DNA from: Palleronia abyssalis
GTDB lineage: Bacteria > Pseudomonadota > Alphaproteobacteria > Rhodobacterales > Rhodobacteraceae
Assembly: GCF_900302445.1 (NCBI RefSeq)
Contig: NZ_ONZF01000004.1
Span: 248,001-312,000 of the forward strand
Reading direction: 5' to 3'
DNA: 64,000 nt
A model generated the notes under the pieces. The model was not told where the DNA came from and did not search any database. It was given only the letters and a program-made list of their open reading frames with translations. Position 1 is the first letter of the stretch; each line of letters begins with the position of its first letter. Shown one piece after another: positions 53,309 through 62,949 of this stretch. Made by a program: the position numbers and the translations under genes.

Positions 53309-55549
53309 ATGACAGACACCAAGCGACCCGAGGATGACATCGCCATCGCCGATGGTGTCGACGACGAAGCGATCGAAAGCAATCGACGCATCTTCGAAGG
53401 CTGGCGCTTTTATACGATCAGCGGGTTCGCCGCGATCTATGCGGCGTTCCACATGGCCGCGCTGAACGGTCTGTCGATCGAAGGGATGACCGGGATCGAG
53501 CTGCCCTTTCTTCCAACCTTCCCGATGGAGACGTGGAACTTCCGGATCGTCCACGTCGCAGGGTCCTTGATGCTGGGCTTCCTGCTGTTCGCCTCCTTCC
53601 AGTTCGACGACGACAAGGACGAGGTGACGGAGACACCCCTTCTGGGATATCTCAGCCTTGTGCTGATGGTCCCTGCGCTGGTGTCCTTGGGCGCGGCCAT
53701 CTATTTCGCCGTCCAGATTTCCGGCGGAGTCAGCTGGAACGGAATGGACCCCGGCATCCGGTTCAACGAGATCTGGCTTTATGGCGTCCCGCTGATGATC
53801 GCGACCGTCGGCGGCATCGTGCTTGGCTGGATGCATCGTCGCCATCGCGGCGGCTTTGCGGCCCCCGATTTCGTTCTGGGTGTCTGCTCGGTTGCTGTGG
53901 CGACGTACCTTGTCACGATCTACGGCACTCTCATGCGGAATTCGACCGGGACGCCATTCGCCCCCATCGGCATCTCAATCGCCGCCGTTGCCGGCACGCT
54001 TCTGATCATGGAACTGACGCGCCGGGTCACGGGCCTTGCGCTGATCATCATCGCCGGGATATTCCTGCTTTACGTGTTCACCGGGCAATACCTGCCGGGG
54101 TTTTTGAACTCGCCCGCCATCTCGTGGGAGCGGTTCTTCAGCCAAGTCTATACCGACGCCGGCATTCTAGGCCCGACGACCGCCGTTTCATCGACTTACA
54201 TCATCCTGTTTATCATCTTTGCCGCGTTTCTTCAGGCGTCCAAGGTTGGGGACTACTTCGTGAACTTCGCCTTCGCGGCAGCTGGACGGTCACGCGGCGG
54301 GCCAGCCAAGGTCGCGATCTTCGCGAGCGGTTTGATGGGCATGATCAACGGGACCTCTGCGGGCAACGTGGTCGCTACCGGGTCGCTGACGATCCCCCTG
54401 ATGAAGAAGGTCGGGTACAAGCGGAATACTTCCGGCGCGGTCGAGGCAGCGGCGTCTACGGGCGGGCAGATCATGCCCCCGATCATGGGCGCCGGCGCGT
54501 TCATCATGGCCGAAATTACCGGGATTCCCTATACCGACATCGCTGTCGCCGCCATCATTCCAGCCGCGCTGTACTTCATCTCGGTGTACTTCATGGTCGA
54601 TTTCGAGGCGGCCAAGCTGGGGATGCGGGGCATGAGCTCGGACGAGCTGCCCAAGCTGAAGGCGCTTGCCAAGCGGGTGTTCCTGTTCCTGCCCATCGTA
54701 ATCCTGATCTATGCCCTGTTCGCGGGGTATTCCGTGATCCGCGCCGGCACCCTTGCGACGATATCCGCTGCCGTCGTCAGCTGGCTTACGCCTTACCGCA
54801 TGGGGCCGCGATCGACCTGGAAAGCGTTCGAGATTGCAGGCATCATGTCCATCCAGATCATCGCGGTCTGTGCGTGCGCGGGGATCATTGTCGGCGTCAT
54901 CTCTCTGACGGGTGTCGGTGCGAGATTCTCGAACGTGCTTCTGGGTCTTGCGGGGGTCAGCCAGCTTCTGGCGCTGTTCTTCGCCATGTGCATCGCGATC
55001 CTTTTGGGGATGGGCATGCCTACGACCGCAGCCTACGCGGTTGCCGCGTCGGTCGTCGCACCGGGTCTCGTGAACCTGGGCATCCCCACCCTGACGGCGC
55101 ATTTCTTCGTCTTCTACTTTGCGGTCCTGTCGGCCATCACTCCACCAGTTGCATTGGCCTCCTACGCCGCTGCAGGGATTTCTGGGGCGAACCCGATGGA
55201 GACCTCGGTGACGTCCTTCAAGATCGGGATCGCCGCGTTCATCGTGCCGTTCATGTTCTTCTACAACGGCGCACTCCTCATGGAGGGTACGTGGTTCGAG
55301 GTGGCCCGAGCCGGCCTGACGGCGATTGTCGGCGTGTTCTTCCTATCGTCCGGTGTTCAGGGTTGGTTCCTGGGCAGCCGATCCGCATGGTTCATCCGCG
55401 TAGCCTGCGTGGTGGCAGCGCTCTTCATGATCGAAGGCGGACTTCTGACAGACCTGCTAGGTCTCGGCATCGCGGCGGCCGGCTTCCTGATCCAAAAAAT
55501 CGCCCGCCCCGATCCCGATACGCCACTTGTCGTGAAGGGAGCCGATTGA
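53309..55549 (+). CDS. TRAP transporter fused permease (DctQM type, TAXI-associated)
   Basis: The 746-residue protein has a four-helix DctQ-like N-terminal part (about residues 35-230) and a long DctM-like part with a dozen or more helices. The DctM portion includes NGTSAGNVVATGSLTIPLMK, GGQIMPPIMGAGAFIMAE and GMGMPTTAAYAVAA. Such fusions pair with TAXI receptors, as here. AGGGGGA precedes the ATG at 53309; a TTG at 53279 is weaker. It imports the receptor's ligand using an ion gradient. Confidence 0.92.
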   Translation: MTDTKRPEDDIAIADGVDDEAIESNRRIFEGWRFYTISGFAAIYAAFHMAALNGLSIEGMTGIELPFLPTFPMETWNFRIVHVAGSLMLGFLLFASFQFDDDKDEVTETPLLGYLSLVLMVPALVSLGAAIYFAVQISGGVSWNGMDPGIRFNEIWLYGVPLMIATVGGIVLGWMHRRHRGGFAAPDFVLGVCSVAVATYLVTIYGTLMRNSTGTPFAPIGISIAAVAGTLLIMELTRRVTGLALIIIAGIFLLYVFTGQYLPGFLNSPAISWERFFSQVYTDAGILGPTTAVSSTYIILFIIFAAFLQASKVGDYFVNFAFAAAGRSRGGPAKVAIFASGLMGMINGTSAGNVVATGSLTIPLMKKVGYKRNTSGAVEAAASTGGQIMPPIMGAGAFIMAEITGIPYTDIAVAAIIPAALYFISVYFMVDFEAAKLGMRGMSSDELPKLKALAKRVFLFLPIVILIYALFAGYSVIRAGTLATISAAVVSWLTPYRMGPRSTWKAFEIAGIMSIQIIAVCACAGIIVGVISLTGVGARFSNVLLGLAGVSQLLALFFAMCIAILLGMGMPTTAAYAVAASVVAPGLVNLGIPTLTAHFFVFYFAVLSAITPPVALASYAAAGISGANPMETSVTSFKIGIAAFIVPFMFFYNGALLMEGTWFEVARAGLTAIVGVFFLSSGVQGWFLGSRSAWFIRVACVVAALFMIEGGLLTDLLGLGIAAAGFLIQKIARPDPDTPLVVKGAD

Positions 55550-55882
55550 GCTCCATGTGATTGCCAGAGTTCTGTCGAACTCTCTGACGAGAAAGAAGAA
55601 TATGCCCATTTGTTCGCCCTGCTTGCCCGCGCACGTCGTTCGTTCGGGCAAAGGTGTCCCGTGCCGGAAGGGCCTGCGCGTCCAGATCGCAACGACATTT
55701 TCCGATCTCTGCAAGCTTCAGGGGCGAGCCGGGTCAGGTGGCCGGGGACGCCTAAATCCCGCGAAGCGGATCTGAACTGCCCCAACCGGGCAGAGCAGAA
55801 ACGGCCCCTGGCTTTCGTTTACTCAATATTTCGAATCCCGTTCTATCCCCGTTCCGAAGCCCATTCGAACGAGAGCGCGATC
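55550..55882. other. 333-nt intergenic stretch before the chemoreceptor gene
   Basis: It holds a 7-bp hairpin, AGAGTTC at 55566-55572 with GAACTCT at 55577-55583, just after the TRAP permease gene, probably ending that transcript. The rest shows no convincing coding frame. The AT-richer stretch near 55820-55850 may hold the chemoreceptor promoter. Confidence 0.4.
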
Positions 55883-57661
55883 ATGAGACGTCTATCTTTT
55901 CTTCACTCGATAAAATCCAAGGTACTTGCTCTCGTTATCGGAGCCAGTGTCGGGACCGCGGCCATTCTGCTCGTCCAGCAGGTCTACACGGAGGCCAAGG
56001 TCAGCACGGCACAGGAGCTGGAGCGAAGCTTGGAAACAGCTGCCGCGCTCGTGGACCTCAGCGTGCCCGACATCACCGTGGATTGGGCCGCGAACGGGGG
56101 CCTACAAAGCATTACGTGGGCCGGGAAACCCTCGTTCGAAGACCACTCTCTCATCGACCTCGTCGGCGAAGTTACCGGGGAAACCGCGACCATTTTTGTT
56201 TTCGATGAAACGCAGGGCGAGTTCGTCAGGCGTACGACGAACATCATCAAGCCAGATGGAGAACGCGCCGTCGGCACAGTCCTCGGCGTCGGCGGGGCCG
56301 TGCATCCGGTAGTTTCAGCGGGTACGACATTCCGTGGCCAAGCTGAAATCCTGGGCAAAGATTACTATACGGTTTACTATCCGATCCGGAACGCAGCGGG
56401 CAATGTGGACGGCATCCTCTACGTCGGGGTCACAAAAAGCGACCTCGTTTCGAACTGGATGTCGTTCGCGCTCCGGTCTGCCCTGTTCGCGCTGGTCCCC
56501 ATCCTGCTTTCGCTGGGCGCGGCCGTTCTGTTCGTGCGTTATCTGGGACGGTCACTTGAAAAGGCGGTCGACGTCGTTCGCAGTGTCTCACGGGGCAATC
56601 TAAATGCTGATGCGATAAGCCGCAGTCGGGACGAAATCGGCATGCTGCTTTCGGCAATGCGCATAATGATTGAAGATCTCAAAGGCATGAGCCACGCGGC
56701 AGAAGGTATCGCGAAAGGCGACCTCGACGTCGAAGTCGTGCCACGATCCCAGGAGGACAGACTTGGCATCGCGCTTCGCGACATGGTGGTTCGCCTCCGC
56801 AGCGTCATTTCGAAGGCTTCTTCCAGCGCAGCCTATGTAGCCGACAGCGCCTCGGACATGAACCAGACGGCAACCCAGCTGTCGGCCGGCTCAAACCAGC
56901 AGGCCTCAGCGGTGCAGGAAGCGTCGGCGTCGGTCGAAGAGATGACTGCGAACATTCGCCAGAATGCCGACAATGCCAGCCAGACCGAAAAGATCGCCAA
57001 CCATTCCTCAGAAGAAGCCAAGCGCTCCGGCGAAGTCGTGGGCAACGCGGTTCAGGCCATGAAAACGATCGCGGAACGGATCAACATCATTCAGGAGATT
57101 GCACGGCAAACCGATCTTCTAGCTCTCAATGCCGCAGTAGAAGCCGCGCGTGCCGGTACACACGGCAAGGGCTTTGCAGTCGTAGCCTCAGAGGTCCGCA
57201 AACTGGCCGAACGCAGCCAACAGGCTGCGGCCGAGATCAGAACGCTATCCGCAGAAACCCTGGATCTGTCAGGTGAGGCTGGCCGTATGCTGGATTCCCT
57301 GGTGCCGAACATTCAACGCACCGCGGATCTTGTATCCGAGATTTCCGCCTCTACGCGTGAGCAGAACATCGGGGCTGAACAGATCAATCAGGCCATCCGC
57401 GAACTTGATACTGTCATCCAACAAAACGCTGCAGCTGCAGAACAGTCCGCAAGTACCAGCCAAGAACTAGCGTCACATTCCTCGGAACTAACGGGGGTCA
57501 TTTCCTACTTCCGAATGAACGCCGAAACCCGACCGAACGATGTTCCGGCTTCACCAACGTCCTACATCGAACGGACCGACGAGGGAGCAATGGTCGAAGC
57601 AGTCGCCGCGGATGCCGCTGCGGATTTTTCCCAACCCAATAGTTTGCGCGAAGCGAGTTGA
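55883..57661 (+). CDS. Methyl-accepting chemotaxis protein with periplasmic Cache domain
   Basis: The 592-residue protein has a first membrane helix at about residues 12-32, a periplasmic Cache-type domain to about 190 ([40 protein letters not shown]), a second helix near 195-217, then HAMP and a signalling coiled coil. The hairpin tip reads [20 protein letters not shown]. It would sense a small ligand and control CheA. No CheR/CheB-docking pentapeptide is seen at the C-terminus. It follows the TAXI-TRAP genes, so it may sense the same compound. Ribosome site is weak; codon use looks less GC-biased than that of its neighbours. Confidence 0.9.
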   Translation: MRRLSFLHSIKSKVLALVIGASVGTAAILLVQQVYTEAKVSTAQELERSLETAAALVDLSVPDITVDWAANGGLQSITWAGKPSFEDHSLIDLVGEVTGETATIFVFDETQGEFVRRTTNIIKPDGERAVGTVLGVGGAVHPVVSAGTTFRGQAEILGKDYYTVYYPIRNAAGNVDGILYVGVTKSDLVSNWMSFALRSALFALVPILLSLGAAVLFVRYLGRSLEKAVDVVRSVSRGNLNADAISRSRDEIGMLLSAMRIMIEDLKGMSHAAEGIAKGDLDVEVVPRSQEDRLGIALRDMVVRLRSVISKASSSAAYVADSASDMNQTATQLSAGSNQQASAVQEASASVEEMTANIRQNADNASQTEKIANHSSEEAKRSGEVVGNAVQAMKTIAERINIIQEIARQTDLLALNAAVEAARAGTHGKGFAVVASEVRKLAERSQQAAAEIRTLSAETLDLSGEAGRMLDSLVPNIQRTADLVSEISASTREQNIGAEQINQAIRELDTVIQQNAAAAEQSASTSQELASHSSELTGVISYFRMNAETRPNDVPASPTSYIERTDEGAMVEAVAADAAADFSQPNSLREAS

Positions 57662-57890
57662 CGGGCACTATTGCCTGAACCGCCTGAAGGCCGGACATCC
57701 ACGTTCCGCGAAGTGATCCGCAACGGGGATGCAGAAGCCGGTACACCGGTTGAGGATAACGATACGGACTTGGTGTTCGGCGGCTTGTTTGTCAAAGTCA
57801 CGGACCATGTGCTTCTGATCGAGCAGCATCGTGCAGGACATCCACTGGTCGGCGGGGCATTGCTGAGCAATGCCCCTAGGGGCTTGGGGA
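57662..57890. other. Unassigned DNA between the chemoreceptor gene and the IS element
   Basis: The minus strand has an open stretch with a protein-like reading (for example QVRIVILNRCTGFCIPV) ending at a stop near 57674, possibly the 3' end of a gene cut off by the IS. I cannot name it. It is not the missing half of the dppD gene found on the other side of the IS. Confidence 0.35.
57856..57878. repeat. Perfect 10-bp inverted repeat beside the IS end
   Basis: GGGGCATTGC at 57856-57865 and GCAATGCCCC at 57869-57878 flank a TGA loop, 12 nt outside the inferred IS end. It could be a terminator hairpin or the structure into which the element inserted. Confidence 0.5.
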
Positions 57891-59163
57891 GTGTCCTGAA
57901 CTTTGTGTATCCGGCCCGGTCCATGCGGTTTGGGATACTCAAGCGTCGAAGCGCTCGCCGAACATTATGGCGAATTGATTGCGGGCCGCAAACCATTCCC
58001 TGACATTTCGACCGTCCTTCTCGAAGTTGCGGATCGCGAGATAGATCAGCTTGGTCGCGGCCTCGTCGGCGGGGAAGGAACCCCGCGCCTTGATCGATTT
58101 TCGGATCACGCGGTTCAGGCTCTCGATGGCATTCGTCGTGTAGATGATCTTGCGGATCGCCGGGTCGAATCCGAAAAACGGGATCACTTCCTGCCAGGCC
58201 CTGCGCCAGGCCGGGGCTATGGACGCGTATTTCCCGGCCCACTTTTCCTCGAAGGCATCGAGCTCGGCCTCGGCGAGATCGGCGGTCGGGGCGCTGTAAA
58301 TCCGTCGCAGATCGGCGGCCACGACCTTGCGGTCCTTCCAGGAACAGAAATTCAAGGAATGGCGCACCAGATGCACGATGCAGGTCTGAACCATGGCGTC
58401 CGGGAAGGCCGCAGTGATGGCCTCGGGGAAGCCCTTGAGCCCGTCGACGACCGCAATCAGGATGTCCTGCGTGCCCCGGTTCTTCAGCTCGTTCATCACC
58501 GAGAGCCAGAACTTGGCGCCCTCGTTCTCGGCGATCCACAGGCCCAGAACCTCACGCTGGCCGTCTCGGGTGACGCCGAGGGCGACATAAACGGCCTTGT
58601 TCTTCACCGTCCGGCTGTCGGCATCGCGGATCTTCACCCGCAGAGCGTCGAAGATCACGATCGGATACATCCTCTCCAGCGCCCGGCTCTGCCATTCCCG
58701 GACCTCGTCCAGAACGGCGTCGGTGACGCGGCTGATCAGGTCGGGCGAGACCTTCAGGCCACAGAGATCCAGCAGATGGGCCTGGATGTCCCGGACCGTC
58801 AGCCCGGCCGCGTAGAGGCCGACGATCTTGTCATCCATCCCGTCGATCCGGGTCTGGCCCTTCTTCACCAGCTCCGGCTCGAAGCTGCTGTCGCGGTCGC
58901 GGGGCACAGCCAGCGGCAGTTCGCCGTCCTGCCCCTTCAGCACCTTGGTCGACGTGCCATTCCGGCGGTTGCTCTGACCCGGAGGCGCTTCCTTGCCATC
59001 CTCATAGCCAAGGTGCGCCGTCAGCTCGGCGCCCAGCATTCGCTCCATGAGCCTAATCTTCAGCTCTTTCATCAGCCCGGTGTCGCCGAGCAAGTCCTCA
59101 GGGCGCTCTACGCCCTTCAGCAGTTCGTCCAGAAGTTCCTTGGAAATCGTCATGCATGCTCCC
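57891..59163 (-). mobile_element. IS256-family insertion sequence, apparently lacking its transposase-upstream end
   Basis: One end, reading GAGTGTCCTGAACTTTGTGT at 57891-57910 on the plus strand, is inferred as the terminal inverted repeat downstream of the transposase gene. The matching repeat should occur upstream of the transposase near 59.2 kb, but dppD-like coding sequence runs to within about 15 nt of the transposase ATG and no such repeat is visible. The flanks are not two halves of one gene, so the element marks a deletion or rearrangement junction. The right boundary is approximate. Confidence 0.7.
57939..59153 (-). CDS. IS256-family (mutator-type) transposase
   Basis: The 404-residue protein is full length for the family. 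The DDE catalytic residues are visible as D in IFDALRVKIRD, D in VVDGLKGFPEAI and E in TTNAIESLNRVIRK; the CSW in LNFCSWKDRK is also conserved. The ATG at 59153 has AAAGGGAG upstream. The frame is open upstream through dppD remnants, but the family starts at MTISKELLDE. The gene appears intact even though one IS end seems lost, so the copy may no longer move by itself. Confidence 0.93.
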   Translation of the reverse strand: MTISKELLDELLKGVERPEDLLGDTGLMKELKIRLMERMLGAELTAHLGYEDGKEAPPGQSNRRNGTSTKVLKGQDGELPLAVPRDRDSSFEPELVKKGQTRIDGMDDKIVGLYAAGLTVRDIQAHLLDLCGLKVSPDLISRVTDAVLDEVREWQSRALERMYPIVIFDALRVKIRDADSRTVKNKAVYVALGVTRDGQREVLGLWIAENEGAKFWLSVMNELKNRGTQDILIAVVDGLKGFPEAITAAFPDAMVQTCIVHLVRHSLNFCSWKDRKVVAADLRRIYSAPTADLAEAELDAFEEKWAGKYASIAPAWRRAWQEVIPFFGFDPAIRKIIYTTNAIESLNRVIRKSIKARGSFPADEAATKLIYLAIRNFEKDGRNVREWFAARNQFAIMFGERFDA

Positions 59164-59567
59164 TTTGGCGAGCTTGCTCCCATACGGCCGTTTTCGAGAC
59201 ATTGGCATGCACGCGCACCGCCATGGCCATCTGGTCGCCCACCCGTAGAACCGGATTGAGGGTCATCATCGGATCCAGAAAGACCATGGCCAGTTTGCGA
59301 CCGAGCATCCGGCGTTGGGCCTCGGGTGACATGCGGCGCATATCCTCGCCTTCGACCAGCACGGAACCGGCGGAAATTTTTGTCCGGCGGGTCGATCAGA
59401 CCCATCACGGAAAAGCCCGTGACGCTCTTGCCTGATCCACTTTCCCCGACGAGGCCGAGGATACGCCCCGGACCGACCGAAAAGCTCACGTCGTTCACTG
59501 CGGTGACGTGGCCCGTTCGGGTCACGAAGCGGGTGGTCAGATACTGGACGTCCAGCGCGGCGGTCAT
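59164..59567 (-). pseudogene. 5' fragment of a dipeptide ABC transporter ATPase (dppD-like), frameshifted and cut by the IS
   Basis: The start at 59567 reads VTAVNDVSFSVGPG and Walker A GESGSGKSV, then the frame breaks at the T-run 59377-59381 (one base too many on comparison with the family). In the next frame it continues SAGSVLVEGEDMRRMSPEAQ and LAMVFLDPMMTLNPVLRVGD. Similarity stops at about VWEQAR, where the IS begins. The signature motif, Walker B and C-terminus are missing. It overlaps the permease stop by ATGA, as in intact operons. Confidence 0.85.
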
Positions 59568-60519
59568 GGCGCATGCCTCGGATCGAGGACCGTGCGCACC
59601 TGGTCCCCGACCAGATTAATGGCGACGACCGTGATCATCAGGAAGATCCCGGGGTAGATCGACAGCCGATAGCGGTCGGTATGGATGTACTTGAACCCGT
59701 TCGAGATCAGTGACCCAAGCGACGGTTCGGTCAGCGGCAGGCCCACGCCCAGAAAGGACAAAGTCGCCTCGAGCGCGATCGCGCTGGCCACCTGCACGGT
59801 GGCGACGACGATCAGGGGCGGCATGCCGTTGGGCAGAAGATGGCGGAAGAGCACGCGTGAGGTAGGCAGCGGGGTGGACCGCGCCGCCTCGATATAATCC
59901 TTGCTGCGCTCCACGGTCGCCGCGCCATGGGTCGTCCGGGCGAAATAAGCGTATTGCGCCACGACGAGGGCGGCAATGATCTGCCCGACCCCCTGCCCCA
60001 GCACCGCCACCATCACCAACGCCAACAGGATCGCCGGCATCGAGAGTTGCAGAGCCACGATGCGCATCAGCAAGCTTTCCAGCCGGCCCCGGAAATAGGC
60101 GGCTGTCAGTCCGACCGCGACCCCGATGGTCAGGGCCAACGCGCCCGCCGTCAGCCCGATGACGAAACTGGCCCTCGGGCCCTAAAAAATTGCCGACAGC
60201 ATGTCCCGGCCCGCATTGTCCGTCCCCAGAATATGGACATAACCGCCCGAACCTTCGGTTCTTGGCCGCAGGAACGCATCAAGCCAATCAAGGGCCGCCA
60301 TGTCGTACGGATCCTGCGGCGCGACGAGCGGCGCGCCGAACGACAGAAGCAGCAGGCAGACGATGACCACCAGCGACAGGACGGCCACGGGCGACTGGCG
60401 GTAGTCCCCCAGAAGTTCCGCAGACGCTCGGCCCGGATCTCACGCGACGCGGCGGACGGGATGGCAAGCGTCTCTCCTGTCGTGGTCGCGGTGTCGCGGG
60501 GCGTGGCGGCGTCCGTCAT
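59564..60519 (-). pseudogene. Broken dipeptide ABC transporter permease (dppC-like)
   Basis: The gene starts at ATG 60519 and reads RAERLRNFWG before a frameshift in the C-run 60405-60409 (one base short). It then continues as LSLVVIVCLLLLSFGAPLVA and ILGTDNAGRDMLSAIF up to an in-frame TAG at 60184-60182. Beyond that stop the same frame resumes RASFVIGLTAGALALTIGVA and runs to the normal C-terminus ending VLDPRHAP. One frameshift and one nonsense codon make a working protein unlikely. Confidence 0.85.
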
Positions 60520-61310
60520 GCGCTGCCTCCCCTTAGGCGAACACGGGGGTCAAGACGCGCATAGACCAGATCCACGGTCAGGTTGATCAACACGAACAGG
60601 ATCACGACCAGCACGAGGTACGACACCATTACCGGACGATCGAGTTGAAGAATTAAGTCGATGATCAGCTTGCCCACCCTCGGCCAGTTGAACAGGCTTT
60701 CGGTCACGACCGCGAAAGCCAGAGTCGATCCAAGCTCCAGCCCGAAGACGGTCACGATGGGGATCGAGATATTGCGCAGGATATGGCGGAACACGATTTG
60801 ACGATCCGGCAGCCCTTGTGCCCGGGCGAACTTGACGTAGTCGGTGGACATTGCCTCGACCATTCCAGCGCGGGCCAGGCGGATCAGGAGGACCATCTTG
60901 AACAGCGACAGGTTGACCGCCGGCATGATCACGAGGCTTCAGCCCGCGCCAGTCGCCAGCGAGGTCTGGAACCACAGGACGGTTCCCAGATCGCCGCGCC
61001 CCCGGAGGGCAGCCAGCCGAACTGGACCGCGAAAGTCATGATGAGGAGCATCCCGATCCAGAAGGTCGGCACCGAGAATCCAAGGACAGACAAGGCCATG
61101 ATCGCCCGCGCCCCGGCTGTTCCGGGCCGGTATCCGGAATAGAGGCCGGAGGGAATGCCGATGAGCGTTGCGATGCAGACCGAGACGAATACCAGTTCCA
61201 GCGTCGCCGGAAGGCGTGAAAAGACAAGGTCCGTAATGGGAATATTATAGACCATCAACGTGCCCAGATCCCCCTGCGCGACATTGCCGACGAAGGTCGC
61301 ATATTGGCGC
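60516..61310 (-). pseudogene. Broken dipeptide ABC transporter permease (dppB-like), lacking its N-terminus
   Basis: Reading begins within the family pattern at QYATFVGNVAQGDLGTLMVY and continues through LVFVSVCIATLIGIPSGLYS. It breaks near the C-run 60999-61003 and again near 60934-60937. The C-terminal part (MPAVNLSLFKMVLLIRLARA to LDPRVRLRGGSA) is intact in the original frame. About 60 N-terminal residues are missing where the gene abuts a deacetylase fragment on the other strand. Confidence 0.85.
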
Positions 61311-61621
61311 GACCCCTACGAAATCGTCGCAGAGGGGCGGCCCACCGGGATCGTCGAACTTCCCGTCAAATGGATCCGCGATGACGCGGTCTACTTCATG
61401 AACCGGCAGGGCGCGCAACGGCCCTACACGCCGCCCGGCGATGTCCTCGACATCTTTATCCGCGAATTCGAAGGAGCGCGCGCCGAGAATGGCTTGTTCT
61501 GGTGACAGTGCACCTGCATATCATCGGCTATCGCTCGCGGATCTTCATCCCCGAGACACTTCTGGCCCGGATCGCCACCCATGCCGAAATCGCCCGCCAC
61601 TGCATGGTCATGGCCGGGCCG
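61311..61621 (+). pseudogene. C-terminal fragment of a polysaccharide deacetylase
   Basis: The plus strand reads DPYEIVAEGRPTGIVELPVK and DAVYFMNRQGAQRPYTPPGD, then a frame break near 61495-61505, then TVHLHIIGYRSRIFIPETLL and THAEIARHCM. This is the C-terminal third of PuuE/allantoinase-like polysaccharide deacetylases. About ten residues usually found between the LLARI and THAEIARH segments are absent. The catalytic N-terminal part is gone. The fragment meets dppB end to head at about 61310. Confidence 0.7.
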
Positions 61622-61631
61622 AAAGGAAAAA

Positions 61632-62555
61632 ATGAGCTATTCCCTTGCCATTCATGGCGGTGCCGGCACAATTCTGAAATCCACCATGACACCGGACCGC
61701 GAGGCCCAATATCGCGCCGCCCTGGCGCGCGCCCTGGAAGCCGGAGAGGTGGTCCTGCGCGACAACGGCGCGGCGCTCGACGCGGTGGTCGAGGCAGTCG
61801 CGGCGCTGGAAGACGAACCGCTGTTCAACGCGGGCCGTGGCGCCGTCTTCACCAGCGACGGCAAGCACGAGATGGACGCAGCCGTGATGGACGGACGCGA
61901 CCGCCGCGCCGGTGCGGTCGCGGGGATCTTCGGCCCCCGGAACCCGATCCGCTTGGCGAGGGCCGTCATGGAGCGTACCGACCATGTTTGCCTGATCGGC
62001 CCCAATGCCCTGAAGATCGGCCACGACGCGGGCCTGCCCTTCGAGGACGAGACCTATTTCTTCACTCAGGCCCGATGGGATGCCCTGCAGGAAACGCTTG
62101 CGCTGCTGGCCCGTGGCGAGACGAACGACGACCCCGCCCGTCGGCACGGAACGGTCGGCGCGGTGGCGCGAGATGCCTCGGGCCATGTAGCCGCGGCGAC
62201 CTCAACCGGGGGTATGACCGCCAAGGCGCCGGGACGCGTGGGCGACACACCGATGATCGGGGCGGGCACCTTCGCCGACGACGCGACCTGCGCAGTCTCG
62301 GGCACCGGCCATGGCGAAATCTTCATCCGCTGGACCGCGGGTGCCGAGATTGCCGCCAGAATGCGTCATGGAGAGCAATCTCTTGAAGACGCCGCGCGCC
62401 ATGTCGTAATGGAAGACCTAGGCCGCAACGATGGCTCGGGCGGGGTGATCGCCGTGGATCGCCACGGAAATCTTGCGCTGCCCTTCAATTGCGAAGGGAT
62501 GTACCGGGCCGCCGTCCGATCGGGCGAGGATGCTAGGATCGAAATCTACCGCTGA
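61632..62555 (+). CDS. iaaA: Isoaspartyl peptidase/L-asparaginase (plant-type, Ntn hydrolase)
   Basis: The 307-residue precursor has AIHGGAGTI near the N-terminus and FNAGRGAVFTSDGKHEMDA. The autocleavage and catalytic nucleophile is T174 in RHGTVGAVARD, followed by TSTGGMTAKAPGRVGD. GTGHGEIFIR is also conserved. Family members remove isoaspartyl dipeptides and hydrolyse asparagine in the cytoplasm after cleavage into two chains. AAAGGA precedes the ATG. The gene is intact although its upstream neighbours are decayed; it was probably part of a peptide-uptake cluster. Confidence 0.93.
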   Translation: MSYSLAIHGGAGTILKSTMTPDREAQYRAALARALEAGEVVLRDNGAALDAVVEAVAALEDEPLFNAGRGAVFTSDGKHEMDAAVMDGRDRRAGAVAGIFGPRNPIRLARAVMERTDHVCLIGPNALKIGHDAGLPFEDETYFFTQARWDALQETLALLARGETNDDPARRHGTVGAVARDASGHVAAATSTGGMTAKAPGRVGDTPMIGAGTFADDATCAVSGTGHGEIFIRWTAGAEIAARMRHGEQSLEDAARHVVMEDLGRNDGSGGVIAVDRHGNLALPFNCEGMYRAAVRSGEDARIEIYR

Positions 62556-62949
62556 TTTCGCCCACGCATCTGGCGCCAGGACTCTCATCGATGCTTAGCC
62601 CCAAGGACCCATTTGCCTAAGCCTTACGCGCGGAGATTACTGCTGATTTAAGCGGCGATCAAAATGACGTCCGCTACGCGATGAGACGCACGGCGACTTC
62701 GCTTGGCGGCCCGAACCCCTTGGGTCGAAACACAACGGAAACCAGCGAGCTAGTGATCGGCGTTCTGAGAGGCATACGATTCGCCCCAGCGGCGTGGTAG
62801 AACGACCCCGCAAAGGCAGTTCGCGGACGGGGAGCCAGGCGCACTATGGAAGGGCCGCCATACCACATTTGGCCCGAACAGTATCTTGCGGGAGATGCGC
62901 GGTATAGGAATCGAGGCCGGCCATTCGCATGACCGGCCCTCACGCCGTT
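62556..62949. other. 394-nt stretch without a recognised gene
   Basis: No convincing gene, RNA or repeat is visible. A minus-strand frame at 62674-62943 (89 codons) has no family I recognise and no good ribosome site, so I do not call it. The part nearest 62950 would include the end of the dehydratase transcript. Confidence 0.4.

Noticed and set aside
57674-57890. Missing 3' half of dppD on the far side of the IS
   Set aside because: No Walker B, signature or other ABC ATPase sequence can be read in any frame there.
62674-62943. An 89-codon minus-strand gene
   Set aside because: No family resemblance and no good ribosome site; it lies in an otherwise empty gap.
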